From the NCBI GenBank assembly GCA_030998015.1, contig JARWMV010000246.1, positions 434,001-498,000 of the forward strand: DNA of 64,000 bases, given 5' to 3'. The DNA is from Ceratorhiza oryzae-sativae (lineage: Eukaryota > Basidiomycota > Agaricomycetes > Cantharellales > Ceratobasidiaceae). This document shows, in pieces, positions 35,179-47,303 of this stretch; position 1 is the first letter of the stretch, and each line of letters begins with the position of its first letter. The position numbers and the translations under genes were made by a program. The notes below the pieces were generated by a model. That model made no database searches and had not been told where the DNA came from. It worked only from the letters and a program-made list of their open reading frames with translations.

Positions 35179-37623
35179 ATGTATCACCCGCAGCGACTGA
35201 TTTCTACCCCTCTCCTTTATCGAGGTTTGCTCCCAAAGTCTCGCCCAAAATTTAGTCTTGCACCAAGGCTCAGGTACTCGTCAACATCCAAACCCACAGA
35301 GGCCGGCTCGATTCGTTTTCGTCTCGGTATACTTACGGGCGTCGCTGCAGCGAGTGGATTCGTTGGATACTATATTGCTTCTCAAAATGGTGCGTCAATA
35401 TCCCGAGTCGACGCGTTGGTGAACCCGAAATATGCGACCAAGGCGCAGATCCAAGAGGCTGTGAAGGAACTCGAAAGCTTATTTCCTGAGGGAGCCGTCT
35501 CTACGAACCCTAAAGTTCTAAGAATGCATGGGTTTTCGGCAAGCGTTTTTTGTTCCATAAATGGACAAACTTGACGTCTGGGTCTCGTAGGAAAACTCTT
35601 ATCATCCCAGCGCACCACATAGTGTAGTAGTTACCGCACACAGCACAGCGGATGTAGTTAAAGCAGTCAAGATTGCTAACAAGTATCTGATCCCAATCAC
35701 CGCGTTCAGCGGAGGGACTAGCCTAGAAGGGCATTTTGGAGGTGTGAGTAACTCCTCAATCGTTTTTAACATAGCACTGGTGTGAACACGGATGCAGACA
35801 CCCGAGGTCGGGGGTATATGCATTGACATGTCGGAAATGAATTCGATCATCCATATCAACGAAGCGGACTCGGACATGGTCGTACAGTCAGGGGCGAGGT
35901 GGGAAGATATAAACTCGACACTTGAAGAGAAAGGCGAGACTGCAATCCCCACGAATGTGTTCTAATTAACATCTGTTTCGAATGAAAATAGGCATACCGC
36001 TTTTCTTTCCTGTAAGCCGGCACATGTATGCACATCCTAGACCAAATAGTGAAGATAAATATAGCTAGATCCAGGTCCAGGTGCGACAATTGGCGGCATG
36101 ATTGGAACAGGGTGCTCAGGCAGTATGTGCACACACCTGGAGTTTCCGTTTCAAAACTTTTCATACTTCACTTCTCCCAGCAAATGCGGTCCGATACGGG
36201 ACGGCAAAAGCAGAATGGTTCCTCAACATCGTATGAATCTCTATCTCACATAACGGTCATGGTATCTTACACGACCACAGACAGTCGTCCTTCCCTCTGG
36301 TGAAGTCATTAAAACTCGTCGCCGGGCACGAAAGAGCTCTGCAGGGTTTGATACCACGAAACTATTCATTGGCGCTGAGGGGACATTAGGAATAGTCACC
36401 GAAGGTGTGTAGGTCGTCTCACGCTGATAGACAGATTTCGCTTAAATGTGATGAATAGCTACACTTCGGTTGGCCCCTAGATTACCAACCACTGTTGCGA
36501 CTGTGGGGTTCCCGAACGTTCGCAAGGCCGTCGATGCTGTAGACGAGATCGTCAGAGCAGGAGTTCCTATCCGTAAGCTTAAGTCATGATAGACTTCGCA
36601 GGAATCGCCTGACAAACCCACTTCGTAGAATGTGTCGAACTTCTTGATGGTCAGGCACGCTCACTTTCTCCGCTCAAATACCCTAATTTCTACCCTCGCA
36701 GACCACATGATGCAAGCTCTCAACAAGGCTGGCCTAGCCGATAGAAAGTACCCCGAGCTCGATTCATTATTCTTCAAGTTCCAAGGATCAAAAGACACTC
36801 AACGTGAAGCATCGGCGACCGTCAAGCGCATTGTCGAGAAGCATGGCGGGTGAGTCTAACTTGATAGCCCATTTGGATAAAGCTGAGATAGATCCTACCC
36901 AGGAAAGGATTCCAGGCGGCCCGAGATGAGAAGGAAGCACACGACTTTTGGCAAAATCGAAAGTATGCGTTATGGAGTACAATGGCCCTATATCCTGGAT
37001 CGAGAGTGTGGAGTACCGATGTGGCGTGAGTATACCAGCACTTACTCGGCAAGGATACGTGACCATGACTCTGTATTTCAAGTGTCCCCGTCTCGCGTCT
37101 CCCTGAACTAGTTCTCCAAACGAAAGAGGATTTGGCCCAGGCTGGCTTGAAGTCCACAATCGTTGGGCATGTGGGAGACGGTAGGTAGCTTTACTCTACT
37201 CGTTGAGCTCGATCTAATCGTTTTATTCACTTCACAGGAAACTTCCACGCTTTCATGATCATTCGCAACGAAGAGGAAATGGAGCCAGTGAGGGAAGCGG
37301 TCCATAGGTTGGTTCACCGTGCACTCGCACTCGACGGAACATGTCAGCATCTCTTGCACGTGCCCCGCTTCTAGCTAATCCAACTTTTAAAAGGCACTGG
37401 TGAGCACGGTGTAGGATTGGCAAGAAAGAATACCTCGTGGAGGAGCTCGGGTCCGGAACAGTTGAGCTCATGCGAACCGTGAAGCGTGCGATCGACCCTC
37501 ATAATCTGTTCAACCCGGGCAAGGTGTGTTCCGAGTTTTATCCGTGATAGAGACGAGCAGGAACTGAAACTGGCACTGCAGCTGTACCCGGATGTGGACG
37601 CTAAACCGAACAAGGGGCACTAG
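35179..37623 (+). CDS. DLD1: Mitochondrial D-lactate dehydrogenase (cytochrome), copy 1 (frame break near 3' end)
   Basis: FAD flavoenzyme oxidising D-lactate (or a D-2-hydroxyacid) and passing electrons to cytochrome c. An Arg/Ser-rich presequence ([19 protein letters not shown]) and a hydrophobic anchor ([19 protein letters not shown]) suggest inner-membrane import. The FAD-binding half has [47 protein letters not shown] and [11 protein letters not shown]; the oxidase half has [21 protein letters not shown] and GEHGVG. About 12 introns are in the same places as in copy 2. Two introns have GC at the donor (35539 and 35934) where copy 2 has GT. One base is missing near 37415, just after GEHGVG, so the last 40 residues are out of frame. 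The protein would end [11 protein letters not shown]. Confidence 0.83.
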
Positions 37624-39216
37624 CTGAGTTGGTTGAAAAAAAGCGATCTGGTGTTGGCTGAAAAAGCAAGAGTAAACTGCAGATCCGGAAGAAGCCAGGT
37701 CTATGATCGCATTAGTGTGTGGATACGTGGGCTGGAGAGATCACAGGGGAAGTGGTGGAAATAACCCGCTGAAGTTGTAGTTTGTTACAATAGCAGAATA
37801 GACAAAAATCGAGAGTCGCTACTGAAATGAAGTTCATGTATCGGGAGGGTGCATACCGTTACGGTTGCAAAAATCGCATAAGCGAAGACATACTGAGCAG
37901 ATGAAAACTCCTCTGATCGCTTTGATAGTGAGATTGCGTAACCCCGCTAGCTCACTCGCATATGGTCTAAATCTACCCTTTCATTGCCCTGTAATCCGGA
38001 TGCGAGGTTCGAGGGCTCGTGGACACTGGCTTGACAACCAAGGACGGTGCATGAGAACCTGGGTGTGGCTCGGTTCGATCGACGTATAAAGCTATAGCGG
38101 CCATATAGACAACCCAAAAAGAAGGGGAAGGTGAGGTGATATTTTATACGCAAGGCAGAAGGTCGGAAGGAATAGATGCGAAGGCGAGCAGGAACTAGAA
38201 GTATCGTGGCCCAGCCAGGCCTTATTTGACTTGGCTCGCCTCGAAGGAGGGAAAGAGCGGTCGTGCTAGGGTTCGATCAACGGGACTCGCAATTCACATC
38301 ATGTTCCAGAGGGTGATTTGCCGTGCGGCTCGCACCTCCAGTAACGAGTCTCGAACACGCAATGTTTGTATACTATAGTAGGGGTATCTATATACCACCC
38401 TTCCCAAAACACGACCATAGCCCCCTCAAACTGGCGATGTCAAGCCGAAAACTGTGGCCGAATCATTGACGCTCACGCGCAAAATACTCATCATCCTAAT
38501 CCTTTCGGCCATACGTGTTATCTGTGCCACCTCCTGGCGCGTTGGCACCGCGACAACCGCTAATACTCAATGTCGTACCCCGATGCAAGGCAATCGCTAA
38601 ATGCTAGCAATAATCATGCAAAAATACTTGCTCATCAACGCTTTAAGTCTTGGCTCACCATGATTCCAATCACGGGCGGCTAGCTTGGGAAGTGGTAATA
38701 TACAGTCGCACAGCAACTTCCGGCCACGTTTGGAGTTTACAACGGGCCGAAATGTTGCTACTTCGCTGCTTGCTGAGAAACATTCATTTTATGCATGGCC
38801 GCCATTCGCTATGAGATACAATGACTCGTCGTGGGGCCCGGAGCCGAGACCAAAAGTGCTGACTAAAATTGAAGCAAAGTCAGCAGCGGGTTAAACCTAC
38901 TTCAATGATCTACAAATAACAGATGCTTCATCTAGTGCATGCTATCAAAGGCGTGTGGCAAAAGTGCCCGAGAACAGCTTGGTTTCTCTCCAAAACACCA
39001 ATATCTGCGCCATGTTCTATATAAGTCTTGGCACTGAACGATGGCTACCATTCGAGGACCGTGTACCTTTTCTCTTCGGGTACCTGATCCGGAGGAAATC
39101 GATCGACACCGTCGACAAGGCTTGGGATGTCCTTATATAATCCTTGAGCTTCGCTTTAAAAGGTCGTGCCGAGACTCTTTGATCGACACCACCACCACCT
39201 GGAGATCATCGTCGTC
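37624..39216. other. Intergenic between the D-LDH paralogues
   Basis: About 1.6 kb. I find no gene or RNA. A TATATAA element at 39134-39140 sits about 77 bp upstream of the second gene's ATG. The spacing between the copies carries no visible remnant of a third copy. Confidence 0.55.
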
Positions 39217-41687
39217 ATGCATCGCTCACAACGGCTGTTTTCTGGTGCCCTCATTCGTCAAAGCCTGGCTCCTAGATCGCTTCCGAAATCTAGCTTTGCA
39301 TCGAAGCTGAGATACTCGTCTGCCTCGAGAACCACAGAAGCAGCCTTGAACCCTTCTCGCCTTGGTGCGCTTGCAGGTGTCGCTATGGCTAGTGCTCTCG
39401 CTGGGTACTCTGTTGCATCTAATTACGGCTCTTCATCTTCTCGAGCTGATAGTCTTGTGAACCCGAAATACGCAACTAAAGCTCAGATCCAAGAAGCTGT
39501 GAAAGAGCTCGAAAGCTTGTTTCCTGAGGGAGCTGTCTCTACTGATCCTGAAGTTCTTAGAATGCACGGCTTTTCGGTGAGCTTCGAAAAACAAATGGAC
39601 GAAAGAAGGATGGATGCCTATGCCTCATCTAGGAAAACTCTTACCACCCTAGTGCGCCACACAGCGTTGTGGTCGCTGTGCATAGCACGGAGGATGTGGT
39701 CAAAGTGGTCAAATCGCCAACAAGTATCTTATTCCGGTCACTGCGTTCAGCGGGGGCACCAGCTTAGAGGGCCATTTTGGCGGCGTGAGTTTCTCACACT
39801 GTTCGGACGTGTGGGTGTGAATTTTGGAACCAGACGCCAGGGGTTGGGGGTATATGCATCGATATGTCCGAGATGCATTCTATCATCCATATCAATGAAG
39901 CCGACTCGGATATGGTTGTGCAGTCTGGGGTCAAGTGGGAGGATATCAACACGACACTTGAGGAAAAAGGTGAGCCCGCTGTGATGCTTTTGAAGTCAGT
40001 CAAACTTGAAATGATCCCCGATAAAAGGGATACCGCTATTCTTTCCCGTAAGTCGGTTTGGCGTGCGATGCTTGTGTTTGGATGACGAGGATGTGCGCGT
40101 TAGCTCGACCCTGGCCCAGGGGCGACTATCGGGGGCATGATTGGAACGGGGTGTTCAGGCAGTATGCATACATAAATACTGTACTATGACCCAAACCGAC
40201 CCTCTATTCGCTATTAGCCAATGCAGTTCGATACGGTACGGCAAAATCAGAATGGTTCCTCAACGTCGTACGTGCTCTGCTCTATCTTACGATCCAACCA
40301 CCCTGACCAATCACAGACCGTCGTCCTTCCCTCTGGCGAAGTAATCAAAACCAGACGACGAGCACGTAAAAGCTCTGCAGGGTTCGATACTACAAAACTA
40401 TTCATTGGGGCCGAGGGGACTCTGGGAATCGTCACTGAAGGTTGGGCACATCCCCCAAGTCCCTTTGTGCGATCGACTCAGACGTGACGACCAGCCACGC
40501 TCCGACTGGCTCCTAGGCTACCGACTACCGTTGCGACAGTTGCTTTCCCAGATGTTCGAAAGGCTGTGGATGCAGTTGCTGAGATTGTCAACGCTGGGGT
40601 GCCTATTCGTGCGTGTCAGACCCTAAGCATTGACCTCGCCCTAACTCCCCCCCCCCCACTCAATACAGAATGCGTCGAACTGCTAGATGGTTTTACACCT
40701 TCCATATTCTCAATCTCAGTACCCTAATCCTCTCATGCGTCCTCTCTAGATCATATGATGCATGCTCTCAACAAGGCCGGGCTCGCTGATCGCAAGTATC
40801 CCGAACTCGACTCGCTGTTCTTCAAATTTCAGGGCTCAAAGGAGACTCAACGCGAAGCTTCAGCAACGGTCAAGCGGATTGTTGAGAAGCACGGAGGGTG
40901 CGTTGGATTATTAGTATTTTCTCTATGACGGGTAGCTAAGACATTCATTGATTAGGAAAGGGTTCCAGGCAGCTCGTGACGAAAAGGAAGCGCACGACCT
41001 CTGGCAGAACCGTAAATATGCGCTCTGGAGCACCATGGCGCTATATTCTGGATCGAGGGTATGGACGACGGATGTTGCGTGAGTAGGCACTTGGCTTTTT
41101 GGACTATTCGACCCGGATTACGCTAACTCGTTTCGCGTTAAAGTGTGCCGGTTTCGCGCCTTCCTGAGCTGGTCCTTCAAACCAAGGAGGATCTTGCTCG
41201 ATCCGGTCTCAAGTCGACTATCGTCGGACATGTAGGAGATGGTGTGTCTTGTATCACTTTATTCACCCAGTACTGATTTCGCCAAACTATGCACACAGGA
41301 AACTTCCACGCACTCATGATCATCCGGAACGAAGGAGAGCTGGAGCCGGTAAAAGAAGCCGTTCACAGACTAGTCTATCGCGCGCTCGCGCTAGACGGAA
41401 CTTGTCGGTGTCCTTTTCGCATTCCGTCAGCCCTGACTAACCCGATGATCGACAGGCACCGGTGAGCACGGAGTCGGAGTCGGCAAGAAAGAATACCTCG
41501 TGGAGGAGCTCGGATCCGGAACGGTTGAGCTCATGCGAACCGTGAAGCGTGCGATCGACCCTCATAATCTGTTTAACCCGGGCAAGGTATGTTCCGAGGC
41601 TTGCCCCTAATGAGCAGGAAGCACGAGCTGAAACTTGGGTTGCAGTTGTACCCGGATGTGGACGCTAAACCGAACAAGGGGCACTAA
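39217..41687 (+). CDS. Mitochondrial D-lactate dehydrogenase (cytochrome), copy 2 (frame break near the FAD domain)
   Basis: Tandem paralogue of copy 1. The presequence [19 protein letters not shown] and anchor [19 protein letters not shown] suggest mitochondrial inner-membrane targeting. All intron positions agree and all donors examined are GT. Motifs include [28 protein letters not shown] with a split Thr codon then [66 protein letters not shown] and [18 protein letters not shown], and the end [11 protein letters not shown] at TAA 41685-41687. One base is missing near 39709 in the AAA of the Val-Lys-Ile-Ala-Asn stretch; the homologous frame resumes at once. A run of about 12 C lies in an intron near 40650. 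Confidence 0.85.
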
Positions 41688-41939
41688 CTGGGATGATTAA
41701 AGAAAAGCGGCGAGGCATTGGTTTTGATTGAAAAAAAAAAGCAAGAACAAACTGTACATGTGTCGGAAGCAGAACCTAGAGTGCAAGTAATACACAGGAA
41801 CCCAGATTAGAAAAGATACAAGAGAGCCGATTATAAACGAGTGTGTAGTCCATCAAATGAAAATCGGAATGTTAAGGATAGACGTATGTAGCCGGCGGAA
41901 CGAATAAATTAGGAAACCTGGATCGAGTTAAGATAAGAT

Positions 41940-42683
41940 TTACGAGGCTGGACCAGGCTGAGTCCCAGTACGAGCATCAGACAGTCGGGAAGACGAGCGA
42001 CGCAGTTGGCCATGGTTGGATACTACCGAAGGTGGTCGCGACTTGTTTGAGCCAGACGATATGTTCGACATGGACGATGATGGGCGGAGGCGGTGAGGCG
42101 GGGATATGCCGAGCCGAGGATCTGCAGGCGGGGAGCTGCACACCAAATTGTAAGTTGATGGGAGGGCGTTACTGGAGAAACAGAGGTGCGTGTTCAGTGC
42201 CTCGTCTTGGCTGATGACGATCTTAAGGGCATACCGAATAAAATCTTGAGGAGATATACCCACGTAGACCGCCGGCAGGTCTCAGGAGCTTGTGGCCGGC
42301 GAAGTCAAATCGCCCGAGCTGGTGAGTAATACAACAACATGAGTCGAGGGCATGACGATTTTCGCGTGATTACTTGCCTGGATGACCCGATTTGTCCTTC
42401 AACCCCACCTCTATTTCAAGTCATGTCTGGTCAGATCCAGAAGCAGCGCCATACCTGGACCAAAGACGTACCTGGTGATTTCGTCGACCTGTGGTTCAAC
42501 CAGCTCGCTCTCCTTGGAGTCCTCATCTTGCACTTTGACAACAGGCTGGCTGACTCTGGGGGCTGATGTTCGTTCGGCGATTGGACGCAGCGGGTGTCTC
42601 TTGGCCAACACAAGCGGGCGGGGCGTCCAATGCAGCCCTGGGCTTGTGGTACGAGTATTGGGATACAACCTGGGTGCCAGTCA
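41940..42683 (-). CDS. Uncharacterised small multi-exon gene(s)
   Basis: Unresolved. One reading from ATG 42683 (MTGTQVVSQYSYHKPRAAL) continues after a putative 49-nt intron into SQPVVKVQDEDSKESELVEP and VDEIT, then Ser-rich residues and a stop. Another reading at 41940-42263 is Ser/Pro-rich (SSSMSNISSGSNKSRPPS) and ends TQPGPAS. They may be one gene with frame breaks or two. I recognise no domain. A GC donor (gcaagt at 42377 downward) is used in the first reading. Confidence 0.3.
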
Positions 42684-42823
42684 TGGAGAAATCGGTGCTG
42701 GTATATCGTGGTTCTGGACAGCCAACTCGGGGCTGAGCAGGCTGACTAATGCCGACTCATTCTCGAGTCAAGCGGTGGCTGTGTTTGATGCCGATGGAAA
42801 GTGCCAGGCGGTGAAACGTCACC

Positions 42824-42830
42824 TATATAA
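42824..42830 (+). promoter_or_regulatory. TATA box of MBF1
   Basis: TATATAA lies about 82 bp before the MBF1 ATG, a usual fungal distance; the following 70 bases are C/T-rich, as expected of a strong fungal transcription start region. Confidence 0.55.
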
Positions 42831-42911
42831 TCCGACCACGACATCCAGCGCCCCAACGCTCGCATTCCCCTCCCTCATACATCTCCACACTTAGAACTAG
42901 ACTAATTCATC

Positions 42912-43586
42912 ATGTCCGAAACCGACTGGGATGCCAAGGTTGTCATTGGTAACAAGGCCCGTGCGCCAAAAGTCACAAAGGGCAACGCCGAAGTCAACGG
43001 TGAGTACGGTGGCTTGCATCCTCGAAAATACCGTGCTGACATATTTCTCAGCTGTATGTCTAGGTCCTTTCGAGGGCTCAATCTCAAACTAACAATCCTT
43101 CCGCAGGCCCGACGAGCAGGCGCCGTCGTCTCCACAGATAAGAAAACGACCGTCTCGAACAAGGGACACCAAGGTAAACTTTTACCTAGCCGACCCTCTG
43201 GCTGACACAAACTGACGGGCCATGTGTAGGTCCCGACCACCAGAAAATCGCCAAGCTAGATCGTGAAAACGACGTGGCGCCACCACCTAAGGTTGCGCCG
43301 TCGGTCGGCAAGGCTATGCAGTCCGCGCGTATGGAGCTCAAGCTCTCGCAAAAGGACCTGGCTGCCAAGGTCAACGAGAAGCAGTCTGTGCTCTCTGATT
43401 ACGAGTCTGGCAAGGCCATTCCTAATCCCCAGATCTTGGGCAAGCTCGAGCGCGCACTTGGGGTGAAATTGCGGGGTATGTGTCTCAGCCTGGGGTAATG
43501 TGTGTGGATAAAATGCTCACGAGTGCCTTGCGTTTGCAGGTAATGATATTGGAAAGAAGCTGGAAGGCCCCAAGAAGTCGGCTTGA
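42912..43586 (+). CDS. MBF1: Multiprotein-bridging factor 1
   Basis: Transcriptional coactivator that links TBP to bZIP-type activators and helps protect stalled ribosomes from frameshifting. Exons join MSETDWDAKVVIGNKARAP to ARRAGAVVSTDKKTTV, then GPDHQKIAKLDRENDVAPPP and the helix-turn-helix (Cro/C1) domain: VGKAMQSARMELKLSQKDLA, AKVNEKQSVLSDYESGKAIP and NPQILGKLERALGVKLRG. A last short exon gives NDIGKKLEGPKKSA and TGA 43584-43586. About 145 residues, matching the family. The frame is intact and the call is strong. Confidence 0.95.
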
Positions 43587-43928
43587 GGTCCTTCCGTAGT
43601 CTCCAATCTATCCGACTAGCTCTGCTACCGTACACATCTTGCTGTTGTCACTTCATGTAGATTGCTCCTTGTCATTGTATTCCTCAGCGCACCCTCATCA
43701 GCGCAAGTTGCCACGTTTAATCACATAACCATTTCGCACGTTGAAACCACGCAACCAGAGTGATATTTAGATCGATACATGTGCGCTAAGTTACATTGGG
43801 GTATCACCCGTACAAACCACAACAACGGTCCTTCCGACAGCGGAGCAGTTGCCACCAAAAGTTTTGTCTCAATCTCCAGGGGACTTAGCCGGTGCCTTCG
43901 CCATCGCCAGTCCCCTGCCAGACTTGGA

Positions 43929-45832
43929 TTAGCCTCCGGGTTCCTGTGGGCTGAAAGCCTGGATTGAACTCACATAGGAGATGTAGTCTGGGCTCTCACA
44001 CGCTTTGTACTCGTTCAAAGTCTCTTCCACGGTCGCGCTACAATGAACCAAATGCCGCGTTAGGAAATCACAATCGCGGAGTCAAAAAGAAAAGAAAAGC
44101 GCATAGGGACGGACCGGGAATCATCAAACTCTTCTAATCCATGCTCAAACATCCGTTCTTTCTTGTACTGGTCCATAAACGCGTTTCGCCGCTTAAGCCG
44201 ATCGAATTGGTCCAAGATTCGCTTGAACAGCTATCAGGCTAATGTTAATCTACTTATCAATCACCCGATCACGAGTCCACACGCACTGACGATATACTCG
44301 TGTGGTTCGCGAGCATCAATCCGCTCACGCGGTGGCTGGCGGCCACGTATGGCGATTTACGAGTGAGGGCCACTTGGATTGAAGCTGGGCCCCATGGGAT
44401 AAAGTTGGCTAGCTGGCGTTCTCGAATGCGGAGCAGGGATTGGTGGACCTTCAAACGTGGATTCAGTTAGGAGGTTGCCGTTGATGTACAGAAGGAACGC
44501 ACATCTGTCGGATCGACGTCTCCCTGAATGATATTGAGAATCGAGATATAGCAAGATGTCTTGCTTGGGACGGCAGATACCATTCGGTTCTTCGGCTGGA
44601 GAAGTCGTCGCATCACATCCAGCACCGTCGTCTTGCGGACGGACCTGGCCTGTCGAAGATAGGCACATGAACTCAATAGAACACGGCGAAACAACATGGC
44701 GCACCTTGTCAATCATATCACTCATAAACGGAGTATAACTGGTCATGAGGAAGTGGCAGCGGGGCGTAGGGATAAGAGAAGCAATAATCCCAACGAGGTC
44801 ATTATTCATATAACCAGGGTATCGTAGGGTCTGTGTGCTCGCTGCAATAACAGTAGCCACCTGAGGCCCGCGGTTGGAATTAAAAACTTGGGCTTGTGGT
44901 GGGGCTTACGTACCAGCTGGTTCGTTTGGTCAAAGTTCTGTCCAGCTCCCCCTCCACCTTCAGACGAAAGACGTTGGAGCGCGGAATTATCGAGCACAAC
45001 CACGGAGTCTGCGTTGTTCACGAGTCGCTTCAAAGTTAGCACGCTTGCAAGGAAAACAAAGTTAGGCTGCTGTAATGAAAGGACAAGGCGAGGAGAACTT
45101 ACCTACCTATTGTAAGGCTGGACGACAACGTCTCCGTCTACATGGTTCGGAAACACGGAGTAAGTTTGCAAGAGTTTCTTTGGAAACTTGTCGTTTAGAC
45201 GTTCCAACAAGAAAGATCCCATCCCCGAACCCGTCCCTCCTGCAATCGAGTGCATGACCATGAAGCCCTCGATAAAGCGGACGGTAAGTGGAGCTAATTG
45301 CGCCAAAACTGACCCTGGTATTTACCTCGAGCGAATCACTTCCCTCGGCTTCGCGGTCAATCATCTCCATCACATCCTCGTAGCACCGTTCACCAGACGC
45401 GTAGCCGTTTGCCCAGTTGTTCCCCGCCCCTCCACCCTCTTTCGAAAGGAATATGTTTTCAGGGTTATACAGATCACGATATGCACCTGTTTGAATCGCG
45501 TTGATGACCTGACTCGACTGTGAATGGATAGCAAAGGGGACGCGCGCGGGATGCACGTACTCGAGGCTCGAGATCCACAAGGATGGCACGAGGAATGTAG
45601 TGTTCGTCGTCTGCTTGGTAAAAGAACACATCCTTGCGGTCGCCTCCCTCGGTTGCCCATTCTTCTAGGATGCCGTCTTTGCTGATTCCATGTTCTGCGC
45701 AGAGCCGCTGCCAGAAAACCGAGCCAACTGGCAACGTAACTGAGTTTTGTACACACAAGAGGGGTAGTGGTTGCGTGGCCTACTCTGGTTCCCGCATTGT
45801 CCAAGCTGGACCGACACTATCTCTCGCGGCAT
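43929..45832 (-). CDS. Gamma-tubulin
   Basis: Microtubule-nucleating tubulin of the spindle pole body. The start at 45832 gives [16 protein letters not shown], then [47 protein letters not shown] and the GTP-binding tubulin signature [14 protein letters not shown]. Near the middle are [18 protein letters not shown] and [10 protein letters not shown]. The C-terminal half has [31 protein letters not shown] and [20 protein letters not shown]. It ends in ESPDYISY plus a short extension to TAA 43929-43931; a GT...AG pair of 30 nt just before the end could be an in-frame micro-intron. About ten introns join cleanly. The gamma type is inferred from the [12 protein letters not shown] and [11 protein letters not shown] motifs. 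Confidence 0.9.
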
Positions 45833-46226
45833 GCTCTCAAGACTATATGGTTGATCACGTTCAAGCGGGAAGCGACACGCCGCACGTGATCAGCCACCCG
45901 GGTCCAATTTACCATATTCGGCGCAATGTGGCTACGTTTCATATTCATTTTTCAGTTCAACAATGCATTGGTTCTTCAGTTGTAAACGTACAAAGGAGGG
46001 TATACTTCGGAGGTGCTCGTGCGAATAGATAGGAGACGCATGAGAATGTGAAGATAGATACGGGAAACAGAAGGATCGTAGAAACGTAAAGAGGTGTAGG
46101 GTTACAAACTCAACCGAGGCGAAATGATCGTGTCAAGAAGGATAATGCTACAGTCCTTGAGAATGTTAAGAAGCAGAAGAAGAAAAAACGAAAGGAAAGA
46201 CCAAGTATGCCTGCACAACTGGTGCA
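45833..46226. other. Intergenic, no gene recognised
   Basis: About 390 bp, gamma-tubulin promoter on one side and the 3' end of the next gene on the other. No clear element. Confidence 0.5.
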
Positions 46227-47303
46227 TCATCCACCAGAAACCCATTGCCCAAAAACAAATAGCATAGGAAAAAAAAAGAATGAGGAATCCTGAAAATCAT
46301 CAAATCCATACAGCGTTGGTCCGCGATCGTGGCAGTCGCGGAGTTCGGATCTTGCCCCGAACTCGCTTGTCGAACTCTGGCTCTGACTCGAACTGCTTGT
46401 GCTAGTCGAGGTCTGAGTGGACACAGAGGCGTCGGTCACTGCCGTCGTGGCCGTGGTAGCCGTGCTCGTTGCTGTGCTCGTCGACGTATTTCGGAAATGA
46501 GCCGTGCGCAAACAAGCGTCAACCATCCGGCGGCCGGCACCTTTTTGCCTGCGAGCGCCGGTACCGCACGTGCGGTTCACAGTTCGGTGCGAAGGGCGAT
46601 CTTTCTGGAAGCTCTCCTTGATTTGAGCCAAGTCTCGCTGTGGGATAAATGCAATAATTGTCAGTTCGGACGTAATGCGAAGCAAAAGCAGGGAAAGCGA
46701 AAGCCCACGCACGTAGCTCAGTTTCGCGTGGAAGTGCCTCACGATTGCGGCGTAGCAGAGCAGCGTGTGCGCTTCCATCATCCTGCTGCGACTCAGTTGC
46801 TGAAACAGGAGGCGAGCAGTTTATTAGATTCGTACAGATGCAAGAGATATCGACACAACTCACCGTGGGGTTTCTGCACATATACTTCAAGTCGATACCA
46901 AAACCGTAAGCATCTCTCAACACCTGATCTGGGATCTGGGGTGGTGGCGCTGCCAATCAGCGTCCGAAGCACGGGCTTGGAATTTGCAATCTGGCTCACC
47001 CCGAGAGATGGGACAAAGTTCACTTCAACACGCAAGTGTGTCGCCAAGTAGAGGAACTCCTGCGACAGGGACAACACGGCCTCGCGGTCGGCGTCCTCGA
47101 GTACAAGCCTGTCTCTGCGGGTGTCCTGCAAGTGGCTCGTGTGTCAGTCCCGATTGAGTGTATGCGTCGCATGGAGTCGACTGGTGGCGTGCAACACTCA
47201 CAAATGAAACGAGAGAGTTGATGAGGAGGATGGCTGCGATTTGCGACGCATGTTGCGAGCGGAAGAGCTCGTTGACCATCGTGATAAAGTCATATGCGTC
47301 CAT
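46227..47303 (-). CDS. Uncharacterised protein with Ser/Thr-rich tail
   Basis: I do not recognise a family. The start at 47303 gives MDAYDFITMVNELFRSQHAS, then ILLINSLVSF and, after an intron, RRDRLVLEDADREAVLSLSQ and LYLATHLRVEVNFVPSLG. The homology-like frame resumes with DQVLRDAYGFGIDLKYMCRN, then SRMMEAHTLLCYAAIVRHFH and RDLAQIKESFQK. A 45-residue run of only Ser, Thr, Ala, Gln and Val follows, then an aromatic tail (PTLYGFDDFQDSSFFFF). One frame break sits in a GGGG run at an exon end near 47000; one more G would restore the splice frame. The mostly helical N-terminal part suggests a soluble intracellular protein. Confidence 0.5.

Noticed and set aside
38200..38300. tRNA-like GGTTCGATC motif
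   Set aside because: No acceptor stem, D arm or anticodon stem can be folded around it.
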